64,000 nucleotides of DNA from an uncultured Jannaschia sp. (GCA_947494145.1 CANLTZ010000003.1:124001-188000), one strand, 5' to 3'. Numbered from the stretch's first letter, positions 46,792 through 56,537 are shown. Numbers and translations: made by a program. Notes: generated by a model not told the origin, from the letters alone.

Positions 46792-48192
46792 ATGCGCTTG
46801 CCCCGCCCCTCATATGGCCAGTCCTTGTTCCTTCTGGCGACCCTGCCGCTGATCCTGGCGGTCACGGCCATTGCCCTGCTTGTGACGCAGCAATCTGAGC
46901 GCGCCGCCGAGCGCGAGATCGCGGCGCTGGAATCCGCCATGATCGACGCCAAGCAGCGGGAGTTGCGCAATTACGTGCAGCTGGCGCGCACCGCCTTCAT
47001 CACCATCTACGGCAATGCCGCCCCCGACGATGCGGCGGCCAAGCTTCGGGTCACGCAGATCCTGTCTGCCATGGTCTACGGCCAAGACGGGTTCTTCTTC
47101 GTTTTCGACTATGAGGGCAACGCCCTGGTGGCGCCCCGCCATACCTGGCTTATCGGGCGCAATTGGGCCGGGCTGGAAGACCGCGAAGGCGTGGACGTCA
47201 CCGACACGCTGGTGGACCTAGCCCGCCAAGGCTCGGGCTATCACAGCTATGAATGGCGCAAACCGTCCACGGGCGAAGAAACCACGATCCTAACCTATGT
47301 GATCGGGCTTCAAGACTGGCGATGGGCCATCGGAACAGGTGTCTTTCTGGACGACATCCTCGCCCAAGCCGCCACCGCACGCGCCGAGGTGCGCGAACGG
47401 GTGCGCGCCCAATTCCTGACCATCGGCGCCATCGCGGGGGCGGCGCTTCTGCTGGTCTTTGCCTCGGGCTTTCTGATCACCGTCCGCGAACGGCGCCTGG
47501 CCGATGCCAAGCTCAAGCAACTCACCCAGCGGGTTCTGGACACCCAGGAAGAGGAACGCGGCCGCGTGGCGCGTGAACTCCATGATGGGATCAGCCAGCT
47601 TCTGGTGGGTATCCGCTTCAAACTGGAACTGGCGCGGCGCCTGACCGCCAAGGGCGACCCGAAGGCCGAAGAGGCCGTGGAAAGCGCCGTGGACGGCCTG
47701 CAATCGGCCATCGGTGAGGTGCGCCGCATCAGCCATGATCTGCGGCCCGGCGTGCTGGACGATCTGGGCCTGGGCCCCGCGCTGAAGGCGCTGTGCGAAG
47801 CGTTCGAGGCACGCACGGGCACGCCCGTCATCTTCCGCACGGTGGTCTTCCGCAACCGCCTGGATATCGACGCGAAGACCGCGCTCTACCGCATAGCTCA
47901 GGAAGCGCTCACCAATGTGGAACGCCATGCGGGCGCCAGCCGCGTCTCGGTCCGCGTCTTCGGCCATCGCAGCGGCGCAACCCTGCGGATCGAAGATGAC
48001 GGCACCGGCGTCGCGCAACCAGGCGGCGGCATGGGCCTGCGCAACATGGCCGAACGGATTGAACAGCTCGATGGCAAGCTCACCATCGGCCCCGGGACTA
48101 GCGGAATTGGCACACTCGTCGAAGCGACAGTGCCGCTGACGCATCTGCTGACCCCCGACAGCGCGGACGCGACAAAACATGCTGCGGAATAA
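46792..48192 (+). CDS. Cache-domain sensor histidine kinase (NarL/DesK type)
   Basis: 466 aa from ATG 46792. TM1 about 12-33, periplasmic single Cache domain (about 35-195: QDGFFFVFDYEGNALVAPRH, YVIGLQDWRWAIGTGVFLDDI), TM2 about 205-228, then HisKA_3 with EERGRVARELHDGISQLLVG (phospho-acceptor His in ELHDG), and ATPase with AQEALTNVERHAGAS and MGLRNMAERI. Cache domains bind small acids, so it plausibly senses the substrate of the divergent TRAP system. Its LuxR-type partner is likely the regulator at 48987. Confidence 0.9.
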   Translation: MRLPRPSYGQSLFLLATLPLILAVTAIALLVTQQSERAAEREIAALESAMIDAKQRELRNYVQLARTAFITIYGNAAPDDAAAKLRVTQILSAMVYGQDGFFFVFDYEGNALVAPRHTWLIGRNWAGLEDREGVDVTDTLVDLARQGSGYHSYEWRKPSTGEETTILTYVIGLQDWRWAIGTGVFLDDILAQAATARAEVRERVRAQFLTIGAIAGAALLLVFASGFLITVRERRLADAKLKQLTQRVLDTQEEERGRVARELHDGISQLLVGIRFKLELARRLTAKGDPKAEEAVESAVDGLQSAIGEVRRISHDLRPGVLDDLGLGPALKALCEAFEARTGTPVIFRTVVFRNRLDIDAKTALYRIAQEALTNVERHAGASRVSVRVFGHRSGATLRIEDDGTGVAQPGGGMGLRNMAERIEQLDGKLTIGPGTSGIGTLVEATVPLTHLLTPDSADATKHAAE

Positions 48193-48220
48193 TCTGTTTC
48201 AGATAGTTGGAACGTGACGT

Positions 48221-48751
48221 TCACGTTGCCCATTCGGCAATCACGTCCGCCGCTTCCGCCGCCGTCAGGTCAGTCACGTCCAGACGCAGCACCTGGTCCG
48301 TCCCACGCGCGATCAGCACCCGCTCATAGCGATCGGGCCGCAGCAAGGTTCCGTCGAGGGGTTTGCGCTTGCCCATCCGCTCCCGTCCCGCCAGACGCCG
48401 CTCATTTTCCGCCCGCGCGCAGTCAAGCGCCACGATGCGGTAGGCCCCGCCCCGCTGCGAAACCAAATCCAGCACGGCATCCCAGGCCTCTTGGGCGCGC
48501 GGCGAATCTTCGAACAGCGAATCCGTCAGAACCACCGGCATGTCCGGCGGCAGGTCAAGAATGCGCGCAAAAGCCACGGCTCGCGTCTCCGCCACCGTCT
48601 GCCGGCACAGTGCCGAGCCCACATCAGTCAGGGCGAAGGCGATGTTGTAGATGCTGTGATTGTCCAAAAGGCGTCCGCCCAATCGCTCGGCCAGATGGCG
48701 CCCGATGGTCAGCTTGCCCACGCCCGGCAATCCGTTGAGATGTAAGATCAT
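48221..48751 (-). CDS. P-loop kinase-like AAA protein
   Basis: 176 aa from ATG 48751. Walker A GLPGVGKLT (7-15) at the very N-terminus, DNHSIYN and VVLTDSLFE in place of lid/Walker B features, RRLAGRERMGKRKPLDGTLL as a lid-like Arg-rich segment. Resembles shikimate/chloramphenicol-phosphotransferase-like small-molecule kinases; substrate unknown. Inserted between the kinase and its presumed response regulator on the opposite strand. Confidence 0.78.
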   Translation of the reverse strand: MILHLNGLPGVGKLTIGRHLAERLGGRLLDNHSIYNIAFALTDVGSALCRQTVAETRAVAFARILDLPPDMPVVLTDSLFEDSPRAQEAWDAVLDLVSQRGGAYRIVALDCARAENERRLAGRERMGKRKPLDGTLLRPDRYERVLIARGTDQVLRLDVTDLTAAEAADVIAEWAT

Positions 48752-48872
48752 AGCTCCACCCTGCGCGCCTGCCCGCCCCCGGGACAATGGCGCTGCCGCC
48801 CAAGGCCCGCCGTCTGCCGCAATCCGCCGGGCGCAGCCCAAGCCGACGCCGCCGCCCACGCAAACCCCGCGC

Positions 48873-48903
48873 CCCTTCATCCTGGCAAAAATACTCAATT
48901 CCG
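48873..48903 (-). repeat. Dispersed repeat core, copy D
   Basis: Minus strand GGAATTGAGTATTTTTGCCAGGAT then GAAGG, matching the core of copies A-C. Here the adjoining strong hairpin is not evident (GGGCC on one side only), so it is a partial copy. It lies in the 235-bp gap between the P-loop kinase and the response regulator. Confidence 0.65.
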
Positions 48904-48986
48904 GCCCGTCGAACATACCACCCCGCCCGGGCCATGTCGCCCAACGCCTGGACAGGCCTGCCGCCCTCGGCCTATTGCGCCAGATC

Positions 48987-49628
48987 ATGTCCGCGCCAAT
49001 CCGCATTCTCATCGTCGATGATCACCCCATGGTGGCCGAAGGGATCCGCGCGCTTCTCGAAACCTTCGACGATCTGGAGGTTGTAGGCACCCTGCAAGAT
49101 GGGCAGGAGGCCATCGACCGCGCCGCCGACTTGGCGCCCGATGTGGTGCTGCTTGATCTCAACATGCCGCGGCTCAACGGGCTTTCCGCTACGGAAATCC
49201 TGCGGGAACGCCACCCGGATATCGCCGTGCTCATCCTGTCCATGCATGACGCGCCCGAATATGTCGCCACCGCCCTGCGCCACGGCGCCGCCGGTTACTG
49301 CCTCAAGGACCAACCGACCGAAGAGATCCGCCGCGCCATCGACGTGGTACATGGCGGCGGGCGCTACCTGTGCCCAGGCGCCGAAAGCGCGTTGGAGCCG
49401 TCGGGCGATGGAAGCGAGCCGCTCACCTCGCGCGAACAAACCATCCTGCTGCACCTCGCCCAGGGCCGCTCCAACAAGGAAGTTGCCCATGCGCTCGATA
49501 TCTCGGTGCGCACGGTGGAAACGCACCGCAAGAACCTCAAGCGCAAGCTGGGCATTTCCTCCACAGCCGGGCTGACGCGCTACGCTTTGGAACATGGCGT
49601 GCTGCAGGGGACCGGGTTGCTTCCCTAG
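48987..49628 (+). CDS. LuxR/NarL-family response regulator
   Basis: 213 aa. Receiver with acidic pair DD11-12, phospho-acceptor Asp57 in LLDLNMPRLNG, and switch residues LSMHD and KDQPT; C-terminal HTH about 145-205 (LTSREQTILLHLAQGRSNKEVAHAL, SVRTVETHRKNLKRKLG). NarL-class output matches the HisKA_3 kinase at 46792, its probable partner, despite the intervening opposite-strand gene. ATG 48987 gives the family start MSAPIRILIVDDHP; the long frame upstream is shadow. Confidence 0.93.
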   Translation: MSAPIRILIVDDHPMVAEGIRALLETFDDLEVVGTLQDGQEAIDRAADLAPDVVLLDLNMPRLNGLSATEILRERHPDIAVLILSMHDAPEYVATALRHGAAGYCLKDQPTEEIRRAIDVVHGGGRYLCPGAESALEPSGDGSEPLTSREQTILLHLAQGRSNKEVAHALDISVRTVETHRKNLKRKLGISSTAGLTRYALEHGVLQGTGLLP

Positions 49629-49647
49629 GGGGCCGAGCGTGCCCCCT
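49627..49647 (+). terminator. Hairpin at the response regulator stop
   Basis: AGGGGGC-CGAGCGT-GCCCCCT, a perfect 7-bp stem that begins within the stop codon. No T-run follows. The remaining 167 bp before the next gene hold nothing recognisable. Confidence 0.45.
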
Positions 49648-49814
49648 CAGCCCGCGGGCCAGGATCAAGCCCAGCGGGCGCATGGGCGGGCGGCCGACGT
49701 CAGCACGTCGTCCCAGTCATCAAAGGATTGCACCCGGAGTGCGTGATCGCATGACCGCCAGACACCGCACAACTGCTTTCGGGTCGACCAGTCCGCGCAC
49801 GATTTGGAGTGTAG

Positions 49815-50414
49815 TTAACCGCGCCCCATGATGATGCGCACGTAGTTCCGCGTCTCGCGAAACGGCGGCACGCCCCCATGCTTCTCCACCGCGCCTGGGC
49901 CGGCATTGTAGGCCGCCAAAGCCAGGCGCCAACTTCCAAACTTGCGATACTGCATGGCCAGATAGCGTGCGCCGCCTTCCAGGTTCTGTTTGGGATCAGC
50001 CGGGTTCACACCAAGCTGTCGCGCCGTGCCGGGCATCAACTGCGCCAGACCCATGGCACCTTTGTGGGACCGTGCATTCGGGTTCCAGCCGCTTTCCTGG
50101 CGCACCAGTCGCAGAAATAGGTCTTCGGGCACACCATGGCGTCGGGCCGCGGCCCGGGCCTCGCCGATGAAACGTGACCGTTGCGGGCCGTCATAGCGCG
50201 GGATGCGTTCGCGTCCCGGGATGGCGATGGGTGATCGCGTGATCGGCACCAACCGGTCGGAATGGGAATATTGCGACGATAGCCGCCGATCCATCAACTC
50301 GGTCTGACTGCGAAACAAATCCGTCCGCGAGCGTGAAGAAAAAGTTTGCGCTTCAAGCGCCGTCGCAAAAATCGTCGTGGCGCAAACGCCCACGACCCAG
50401 ACCAATCGCGTCAC
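49815..50414 (-). CDS. Lytic transglycosylase (SLT domain)
   Basis: 199 aa with signal peptide ([22 protein letters not shown]). Catalytic Glu107 in [13 protein letters not shown], followed by [20 protein letters not shown] and [12 protein letters not shown], the complete SLT motif set. Cleaves peptidoglycan glycan strands in the periplasm with anhydroMurNAc formation, the product recycled by AnmK encoded at 32520-33662. The N-terminal 60 residues after the signal are a Ser/Arg-rich linker. Confidence 0.93.
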   Translation of the reverse strand: MTRLVWVVGVCATTIFATALEAQTFSSRSRTDLFRSQTELMDRRLSSQYSHSDRLVPITRSPIAIPGRERIPRYDGPQRSRFIGEARAAARRHGVPEDLFLRLVRQESGWNPNARSHKGAMGLAQLMPGTARQLGVNPADPKQNLEGGARYLAMQYRKFGSWRLALAAYNAGPGAVEKHGGVPPFRETRNYVRIIMGRG

Positions 50415-50621
50415 GTGGAATCCCGCCTCTTGTTCAACTCATCCCGGTCCATTCCCTCGACGCCGCCCCTGTTCGTCGGAGCGTGCGCACGCGCGAACCA
50501 TACGCGAAGCGCGCCAGACCGCCAAGACCCGCCGCCCCCTTTCCTTCCCGGCCTCAATCTATAATTAACCACCCGGGTGCTGAGGTGCCGCAGACGATTC
50601 CACCAAAGGGGGAGGCACGGC

Positions 50622-51149
50622 ATGGCCGGCAGCGTGAACAAGGTCATCCTTATCGGCAATTTGGGTCGCGACCCCGAAACGCGGTCGTTTTCCAATGGCG
50701 GCAAGGTCTGCAACCTGCGCATCGCCACGTCCGAGACATGGCGTGACAAGAATTCCGGTGAGCGTAAGGAACGCACCGAATGGCACAGCGTAGCCATCTT
50801 CAGCGAACCCCTGGTGCGCGTGGCTGAGCAATATCTGCGCAAAGGCTCCAAGGTCTATATCGAGGGCCAGTTGGAAACCCGAAAATGGCAGGACCAATCT
50901 GGCCAGGACCGCTATTCCACCGAGGTCGTGCTGCGGCCTTATCGGTCGGAGTTGACGATGCTCGACAGCCGCGGCGAAGGCGGTGGCGGGGGTGGCGGCT
51001 ATGGCGGCGATGACCGCGGCGGCTCCTACGGGGGTGGCGGCGGGGGCGGTGGCTCCTATGGCGGGGGTGGTGGCCAAGGCGGTGGCAACCAAGGGGGCGG
51101 CTATGGGGGCGGCGGCCCGGCCGACATGGATGACGAGATCCCCTTCTGA
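50622..51149 (+). CDS. ssb: Single-stranded DNA-binding protein
   Basis: 175 aa from ATG 50622 ([21 protein letters not shown]) after GGGGGAGGCACGGC. OB fold about 1-115 with [25 protein letters not shown]; then a ~50-residue linker almost entirely Gly with regular Tyr/Ser/Asn, and the acidic tip DMDDEIPF that recruits repair and replication partners. The DNA of the linker is a string of GGC/GGG codons. No LexA box is seen upstream. Confidence 0.97.
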   Translation: MAGSVNKVILIGNLGRDPETRSFSNGGKVCNLRIATSETWRDKNSGERKERTEWHSVAIFSEPLVRVAEQYLRKGSKVYIEGQLETRKWQDQSGQDRYSTEVVLRPYRSELTMLDSRGEGGGGGGGYGGDDRGGSYGGGGGGGGSYGGGGGQGGGNQGGGYGGGGPADMDDEIPF

Positions 51150-51208
51150 TCCGACAGCGCTTTGCGCTTGCGGGGTGTTCTGCGGGCGCCGCACCGGGCC
51201 AAACGGCC

Positions 51209-51234
51209 GCTTAGGCAGCGCCCGCCGCCTAAGC
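51209..51234 (+). terminator. Hairpin downstream of ssb
   Basis: GCTTAGGC-AGCGCCCGCC-GCCTAAGC, perfect 8-bp stem with a GC-rich 10-nt loop, 60 bp after the ssb stop. No T-run; may stop or stabilise the ssb mRNA. The 198-bp gap otherwise has no gene. Confidence 0.4.
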
Positions 51235-51347
51235 AGGCGCACTTAACCTCCGAACAAAGTCAGAGCCGCGCCCGGAGCGAGCGGTACTAGGCGACAACCC
51301 AAAACCATGATCAACAGCAACGGCCCCGTTCCCTGACGAGACCACCC

Positions 51348-52538
51348 ATGTCGCACCATATCGCCCCCGCCCTGGCCGCCACTTTCGCCCCCCCGGTGAT
51401 GGAAGCGCGGCGTTGGATCGCGGGCAAGACCTTCGCGCCAGACCGCCCGCTTCTCAACCTCAGCCAAGCGGCCCCCGCCGACCCGCCACCTACGGCGCTG
51501 CGCGAAGCCATGGCCCGCATCGTGATGGAGGAGGTCGAGGCACACCTATATGGGCCCGTCTTGGGCCTGCCCGCCCTGCGCGACAAGGTCGCCGCGCAAT
51601 GGACCCACGATTACGGCGGCGATGTCCGCGCCGACCAAGTGGCCATCACATCGGGCTGCAATGAGGCCTTTGCCGCGGCCATGGCCACGCTCGCCGCGCC
51701 GGGCGACAACGTGGTCGTGCCTATCCCCTACTATTTCAATCACCGCATGTGGCTCGATATGGTGGGGGTCGAGACGCGGATGCTGACCACCGATGCCGCC
51801 CTTCTGCCCGATGCGGATGGGGCCGAGGCGCTGATCGACCACCGCACCCGGGCCATCGTGCTGGTCACGCCCAACAATCCCGGCGGCGTGGAATACCCGG
51901 TCGACATCCTGCGCGCCTTCGCCGATTTGGCCCGTCGCCGGGGCTTGGCACTTATTGTGGATGAGACCTATCGCGATTTCCACAGCCGGGACGGCGCGCC
52001 CCATGACCTGTTCACCGACAGTGATTGGGATGATGTGCTGATCCAACTCTACAGCTTTTCCAAGGCGTACCGGCTGACCGGCCACCGCGTGGGTGCCATC
52101 TGCGCGGCCCCTGCCCGACTGCGGCAGGTGGAAAAGTGGCTCGATACGGTGACGATCTGCCCCGCGGGTCTGGGCCAGCGGGCCGCACTTTGGGGCATGG
52201 AAAACCTGGGCGATTGGCTGGCGGGCGAGCGCCGCGAAATCCTATCCCGCCGCGCCGCGATGGAGGCCGGGTTTGCCCAGCTTCCGGGTTGGGACGTGCT
52301 CGGCTGCGGCGCCTATTTCACCTATGTGCGCCACCCCTTCACCGCGCCCTCGGACCAGGTGGCCCCTGCCTTGGTGGACCAAGCCGCCCTTCTGGTGCTG
52401 CCAGGCACCATGTTCGGCCCAACGGGCACGGATGGCCGGGCCGAAGCCACGCTGCGCATCGCCTTCGCCAATGCAGATGCGGCAGGCATCTCCACGCTGT
52501 TTGACCGCTTGCGCGCCCTGCCCCCGGACACCATGTGA
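51348..52538 (+). CDS. Class I/II PLP-dependent aminotransferase
   Basis: 396 aa fold-type I aminotransferase. Dimer/PLP motifs: TSGCNEAFAAA, PNNPGGVEYP, VDETYRDF (D205 contacts the pyridine N), and Schiff-base lysine K239 in YSFSKAYRLTGHRVG; C-terminal Arg in ATLRIAFANAD. Substrate not determinable; annotated paralogues act on aromatic or short-chain amino acids. Upstream of the ppiD-trpE pair by 62 bp on the same strand, so an amino-acid role is plausible. Confidence 0.88.
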   Translation: MSHHIAPALAATFAPPVMEARRWIAGKTFAPDRPLLNLSQAAPADPPPTALREAMARIVMEEVEAHLYGPVLGLPALRDKVAAQWTHDYGGDVRADQVAITSGCNEAFAAAMATLAAPGDNVVVPIPYYFNHRMWLDMVGVETRMLTTDAALLPDADGAEALIDHRTRAIVLVTPNNPGGVEYPVDILRAFADLARRRGLALIVDETYRDFHSRDGAPHDLFTDSDWDDVLIQLYSFSKAYRLTGHRVGAICAAPARLRQVEKWLDTVTICPAGLGQRAALWGMENLGDWLAGERREILSRRAAMEAGFAQLPGWDVLGCGAYFTYVRHPFTAPSDQVAPALVDQAALLVLPGTMFGPTGTDGRAEATLRIAFANADAAGISTLFDRLRALPPDTM

Positions 52539-52600
52539 ACGGCTTGTGCCGAAGGGGCGCCGAAGGTATCGACGCACGGCATGATTGAGAGGGTCCGACC

Positions 52601-54448
52601 ATGGCCGAAGAACGCCGTCCGAAGAAGAAGACCAACATCGTCGTTTGGATCGTCCTGGGCCTCTTGATCCTGGCGCTTGGCGGCTTCGGCATCGGGGGTT
52701 TCGGCGGATCGCTTTCCAGCGTGGCCAGCGTGGGCAATCGCGATATCACGGTGCAGGAATATGCCAATGCCGTGCAAGGCGAACAGCGCCGCCTGCAAGC
52801 CCAGACCGGCCAGCCCCTGACCCTGCAACAGATGCAGCAATTCGGCATCGACCTGGCCGTCATGCAGCAACTTCTCACCTCGGCCGCCTTGGAAGAAGAA
52901 GCCGCGCGGCTGGGCGTGTCGGTGGGCGATGCCGAAGTGGCGCGCCGCATCCGCACCAATCCAGGCTTCGGGGGACTCGACGGCAATTTCGACCGCGAGG
53001 CCTATTCGTTCCAGCTGGACCGTTTGAACCTGAGCGAGCAACGCTTTGAGCGGCAAATCCGCAACGAGGCCGCGCGCGAATTGGTGCAGGCCGCCGTTGT
53101 CAGCGGCGTCGAAGTGCCAAGCGGCTACACCGACACGTTGCTGGGCTGGCTCGCGGAAACCCGCGACGCGACACTCATCACAGTGACGGTCAGCGACCTG
53201 ACGGGCGGCCCCCTGGCCCCCAGTGCCGACGACATCCAGGCCTTCTATGACGCCAACCCCGAGATGTTCGAACGACCTGAACGCCGCGCCATCACCTATG
53301 CCTGGAAGACGCCGGAAACCGTCGATGTCGAAATCGACGAAGATGCCCTGCGCGAGATGTATGAGGCGCGGGCCGATATCTTCCGCCAACCGCCCCGCGT
53401 TCTGGCCGAGCGTCTGGCCTTTGCCAATGACGCCGCAGCCGAAGCCGCCTTGGCCGCCATCGACGCCGGTGAAACAACCTTCGCGACCCTGGTGGAAGAT
53501 CGTGGCTTGACCCTTGCCGATGTGGATCAGGGGGAACTGGCGCGCGACGATTTGGACGAGGCCGTGGCCGATGCGCTTTTTGCGCTAGAAGAACCGGGCC
53601 TCGTGGGGCCGCTGCCCACATCGCTTGGCCCCGCACTCTACCGGGTAAATGCGGTGCTCGATGCCACTGAGACGCCCTATGAAGACGTCCGCGACGACTT
53701 GGCGCGGGAATTCACCCGCGACGCCGCGCGACGTCAGATCGACGGCAGCCGCGACGCTATCGATGACCTGCTGGCCGGGGGCGCGACGCTGGAGGAACTG
53801 GCCGATGAGACCGAGATGACCCTGGGCACCATCGAATGGTCGCGCGGCGACACCACGGGCATCGCGGCCTATGACAACTTTCGCGCTGCCGCAGCCAGCG
53901 TCACGGAAGACGATTTCCCGGAACTTGAAGGCCTGTCCGACGGAGGGATCTTCGCGTTGCGGCTGGATCGGGTCATTCCGCCCGCCGTGTCGTCCTTGGA
54001 CGAAGTCCGCGACGACGTGGCCGCGGCCTGGTCGCGTGACAGTCTGCGCACCCGCCTGCTGGCCCGGGCCGAGGAAATCGCCGCGGATGACGCCGATAGC
54101 GGCGCTGGCACGCCGGAGACGCTGACCGGCATCACCCGCGATGCCGTTCTTGAAAACACACCGCCCGCCGTCGTCGACCGCCTATTCGAAGCCGAAGCTG
54201 GCGACGTTTTCGCCATTGAAGGCGATGACGTGTCAGCTTTCGTCGTCCGCCTGGATTCGATCAATGACGCCGATCTGGAGGATGAAAACGTCCAACGTCT
54301 GCGCCAGGCCATCGAAACCCAGGCGCGCCAGGATCTGTCGGGCGACATCTTCGATGCCTATGCCCGCTCGGTCCAGGGGCGCATCGGCTTCAATGTGGAC
54401 CAGCGCGCGGTCGAAGCCGTGCAGGCGCAATTGCTGGGCGGCGGCTGA
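52601..54448 (+). CDS. PpiD-like periplasmic chaperone/peptidyl-prolyl isomerase
   Basis: 615 aa. N-terminal KKK cluster and one membrane anchor (about 12-35, IVVWIVLGLLILALGGFG), then SurA_N-type helical region (VQEYANAVQGEQRRLQAQ), a PPIC-like central region with weak conservation (RVLAERLAFANDAAAEAAL), and C-terminal chaperone helices. The protein is strikingly acidic. Anchored at the outer face of the inner membrane, assists folding of exported proteins. The stop overlaps trpE (TGATG), an arrangement common in Rhodobacteraceae. Confidence 0.88.
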   Translation: MAEERRPKKKTNIVVWIVLGLLILALGGFGIGGFGGSLSSVASVGNRDITVQEYANAVQGEQRRLQAQTGQPLTLQQMQQFGIDLAVMQQLLTSAALEEEAARLGVSVGDAEVARRIRTNPGFGGLDGNFDREAYSFQLDRLNLSEQRFERQIRNEAARELVQAAVVSGVEVPSGYTDTLLGWLAETRDATLITVTVSDLTGGPLAPSADDIQAFYDANPEMFERPERRAITYAWKTPETVDVEIDEDALREMYEARADIFRQPPRVLAERLAFANDAAAEAALAAIDAGETTFATLVEDRGLTLADVDQGELARDDLDEAVADALFALEEPGLVGPLPTSLGPALYRVNAVLDATETPYEDVRDDLAREFTRDAARRQIDGSRDAIDDLLAGGATLEELADETEMTLGTIEWSRGDTTGIAAYDNFRAAAASVTEDDFPELEGLSDGGIFALRLDRVIPPAVSSLDEVRDDVAAAWSRDSLRTRLLARAEEIAADDADSGAGTPETLTGITRDAVLENTPPAVVDRLFEAEAGDVFAIEGDDVSAFVVRLDSINDADLEDENVQRLRQAIETQARQDLSGDIFDAYARSVQGRIGFNVDQRAVEAVQAQLLGGG

Positions 54449-55947
54449 TGATCGCACCCGACTTCGCGACCTTCGAGGCGGTCCACGCGAAAGGCGCGAA
54501 CCAAGTCCTCTGGACCCGGCTGCCTGCCGATCTGGATACGCCCGTTTCACTGATGCTGAAATTGGCAGATGCCCAGCCCCATTCCTTCGTGCTGGAATCG
54601 GTCACGGGGGGTGAGGTGCGCGGGCGCTATTCCATCGTGGGCATGAAGCCGGACCTTATCTGGGAATGCCGGGGCGAGACGAGCCGCGTGAACCGCGCCG
54701 CCCGCTACGACCCCGATGCTTGGGTGGATGCGGGCCCGCCGCTGGATGCGATCCGGGCGCTATTGGACGAATCCCGCATCGACCTGCCGGGCGATTTGCC
54801 CGCCGCCTCGGCCGGGCTGTTCGGCTATCTGGGCTACGACATGATCCGCTTGGTGGAACACCTGCCGGATGTGAACCCCGACCCGCTGGACCTGCCCGAT
54901 GCCATGCTGATGCGTCCGTCGGTGGTGGCCGTACTGGATGGGGTGAAGGGGGAGGTCATCCTCGTCGCCCCGGTCTGGGGCTCCTCCGAGCAGACGGCGC
55001 GCCCGGCCTATGCCCAGGCCGCCGAGCGGTTGCAGGACGCATTGGCTGCCCTGTCGCGGCCAGTGATCGAGGCGCGCGACATGGGCGATCCGTTCGATCT
55101 GGCGGAGCCGGTGTCGAACTTCACCCGCGCCGATTACGAGGCCGCGGTGGAGTGCGCGCGCGACTACATCGCCGCGGGCGACATCTTCCAAGTGGTGCCC
55201 TCGCAGCGCTGGACCTACGACTTTCCACTGGCGCCCTTCAGTCTCTACCGCGCGCTCCGCCGCACCAACCCGTCGCCCTTTATGTTCCATTTCGACATGG
55301 GCGGTTTCCAGATCGTGGGGGCGAGCCCCGAGATTCTGGTGCGGGTCTTCGGCGATGAGGTCACCATCCGCCCCATCGCAGGCACCCGTCCCCGCGGCGC
55401 CACCCCCGACGAAGACCGCGCGATGGAAGCTGACTTGATGGCCGATGAGAAAGAATTGGCAGAACATCTGATGCTGCTGGACCTGGGGCGTAACGATGTG
55501 GGTCGCGTGGCCAAGATCGGCAGTGTCCGCCCCACTGAGCAGTTCATCGTTGAGCGCTATTCCCACGTCATGCATATCGTGTCGAACGTGGTGGGTGATA
55601 TGTCGCCCCACCACGATGCGCTGTCGGCCCTGCTGGCGGGCCTGCCTGCGGGCACGGTGTCGGGCGCGCCCAAGGTGCGCGCCATGGAAATCATCGATGA
55701 GTTGGAGCCCGAAAAACGCGGCGTCTATGGCGGGGGCGTGGGATATTTCAGCGCAGGCGGCGACATGGATATGTGCATCGCCTTGCGCACAGGCGTGGTG
55801 AAGGACGGCAAGCTTTACGTCCAGGCGGGGGGTGGCGTGGTCCATGACAGCGACCCGGGCGCCGAATGGGAAGAGACGGTGAACAAGTCCCGGGCGCTGA
55901 AGATGGCGGCCTCGGAAGCGGGACGGTTCGTGCGTCGGGGGAATTGA
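54448..55947 (+). CDS. trpE: Anthranilate synthase component I
   Basis: 499 aa. Converts chorismate to anthranilate with TrpG. N-terminal feedback region LESVTGGEVRGRYSIVG includes the LExS/GRYS Trp-binding elements; catalytic core with PFMFHFDMGGFQIVGASPEILVR, RPIAGTRPRG, DLGRNDVGRV, AGLPAGTVSGAPKVRAMEII. ATG 54448 overlaps the ppiD-like stop by one base. No leader peptide or terminator is seen upstream because the two genes overlap. Confidence 0.96.
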   Translation: MIAPDFATFEAVHAKGANQVLWTRLPADLDTPVSLMLKLADAQPHSFVLESVTGGEVRGRYSIVGMKPDLIWECRGETSRVNRAARYDPDAWVDAGPPLDAIRALLDESRIDLPGDLPAASAGLFGYLGYDMIRLVEHLPDVNPDPLDLPDAMLMRPSVVAVLDGVKGEVILVAPVWGSSEQTARPAYAQAAERLQDALAALSRPVIEARDMGDPFDLAEPVSNFTRADYEAAVECARDYIAAGDIFQVVPSQRWTYDFPLAPFSLYRALRRTNPSPFMFHFDMGGFQIVGASPEILVRVFGDEVTIRPIAGTRPRGATPDEDRAMEADLMADEKELAEHLMLLDLGRNDVGRVAKIGSVRPTEQFIVERYSHVMHIVSNVVGDMSPHHDALSALLAGLPAGTVSGAPKVRAMEIIDELEPEKRGVYGGGVGYFSAGGDMDMCIALRTGVVKDGKLYVQAGGGVVHDSDPGAEWEETVNKSRALKMAASEAGRFVRRGN

Positions 55948-55969
55948 GTCGCGACTTGGTCGCGGGGTC

Positions 55970-56030
55970 GGGGGGCCAGCCCCCCGTCGCGCAAGCGCGA
56001 CTCCCCCCGGAGTATTTTGGCCAGGATAAA
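55970..56030 (+). repeat. Dispersed hairpin-plus-core repeat, copy B
   Basis: Two perfect hairpins in series, GGGGGG-CCAG-CCCCCC (55970-55985) and GTCGCGC-AA-GCGCGAC (55986-56001), then TCCCCCC and the core GGAGTATTTTGGCCAGGAT (56009-56027) then AAA. It sits between convergent trpE and yaiI, a likely bidirectional terminator position. Confidence 0.8.
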
Positions 56031-56058
56031 CGAGCGGCGATTTTGTCGACTTGTCCCG

Positions 56059-56520
56059 TCAGGTTGGGCGGGTCAGGCGCGTCAGGACGCGGTCCAGGGC
56101 ATTCTTGAACGCTGCGCGATCCGCTTTGGCATAAGGGGGCGGCCCGCCGCCCTGCCCGCCGGTCTGGCCTTCAAGGCCGGGGCGCAGCTCGGCCATGAGG
56201 TCGCGGGTGGCGACGGTTTCGCCGATACTGGCTTCTGTAAATTCCCGGCCCCGGGGGTCGATGGCCGCGCCGCCTTTCTTGAGGACCCGGTCGGCCAGCA
56301 GGATATCGGCGGTGACGGTCACGCTGCCGGAGCGCGCCACTTCGACGATGGCATCATCGGCGGCATCGAAGCCGTCGCCCGCCACGTAGAGCTTGAGGAG
56401 CGGATGGTCGGTCAGCCGCAGGAAGCTGCCCGCCACGAAGACGGCCAGCACGTTGCGGCGCAGTGCGATCTCAGTGATTTCTGCCTTTACGGGGCAGGCA
56501 TCGGCGTCGATCAGGATCAT
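56059..56520 (-). CDS. YaiI/YqxD (DUF188) family protein
   Basis: 153 aa from ATG 56520. The family start MILIDADACPVKAEITEIA with the conserved acidic PIN-like residues (D5, D7), later TADILLADRVLKKGGAAIDPRG, and a C-terminal helical half. PIN-like fold suggests RNA/DNA nuclease activity, unproven. 17 bp after the aldolase gene, same strand. Confidence 0.93.
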   Translation of the reverse strand: MILIDADACPVKAEITEIALRRNVLAVFVAGSFLRLTDHPLLKLYVAGDGFDAADDAIVEVARSGSVTVTADILLADRVLKKGGAAIDPRGREFTEASIGETVATRDLMAELRPGLEGQTGGQGGGPPPYAKADRAAFKNALDRVLTRLTRPT

Positions 56521-56537
56521 GGGCGCCGGCGTGGTGT

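Noticed and set aside
50415-50621. Possible SOS box upstream of ssb
   Set aside because: GTTC and GAAC tetramers occur near 50470-50510 but not in a GTTC-N7-GTTC arrangement.
50960-51120. Apparent short-unit DNA repeat
   Set aside because: It is the Gly-rich linker of SSB written in GGC/GGG codons, not an independent repeat or CRISPR.
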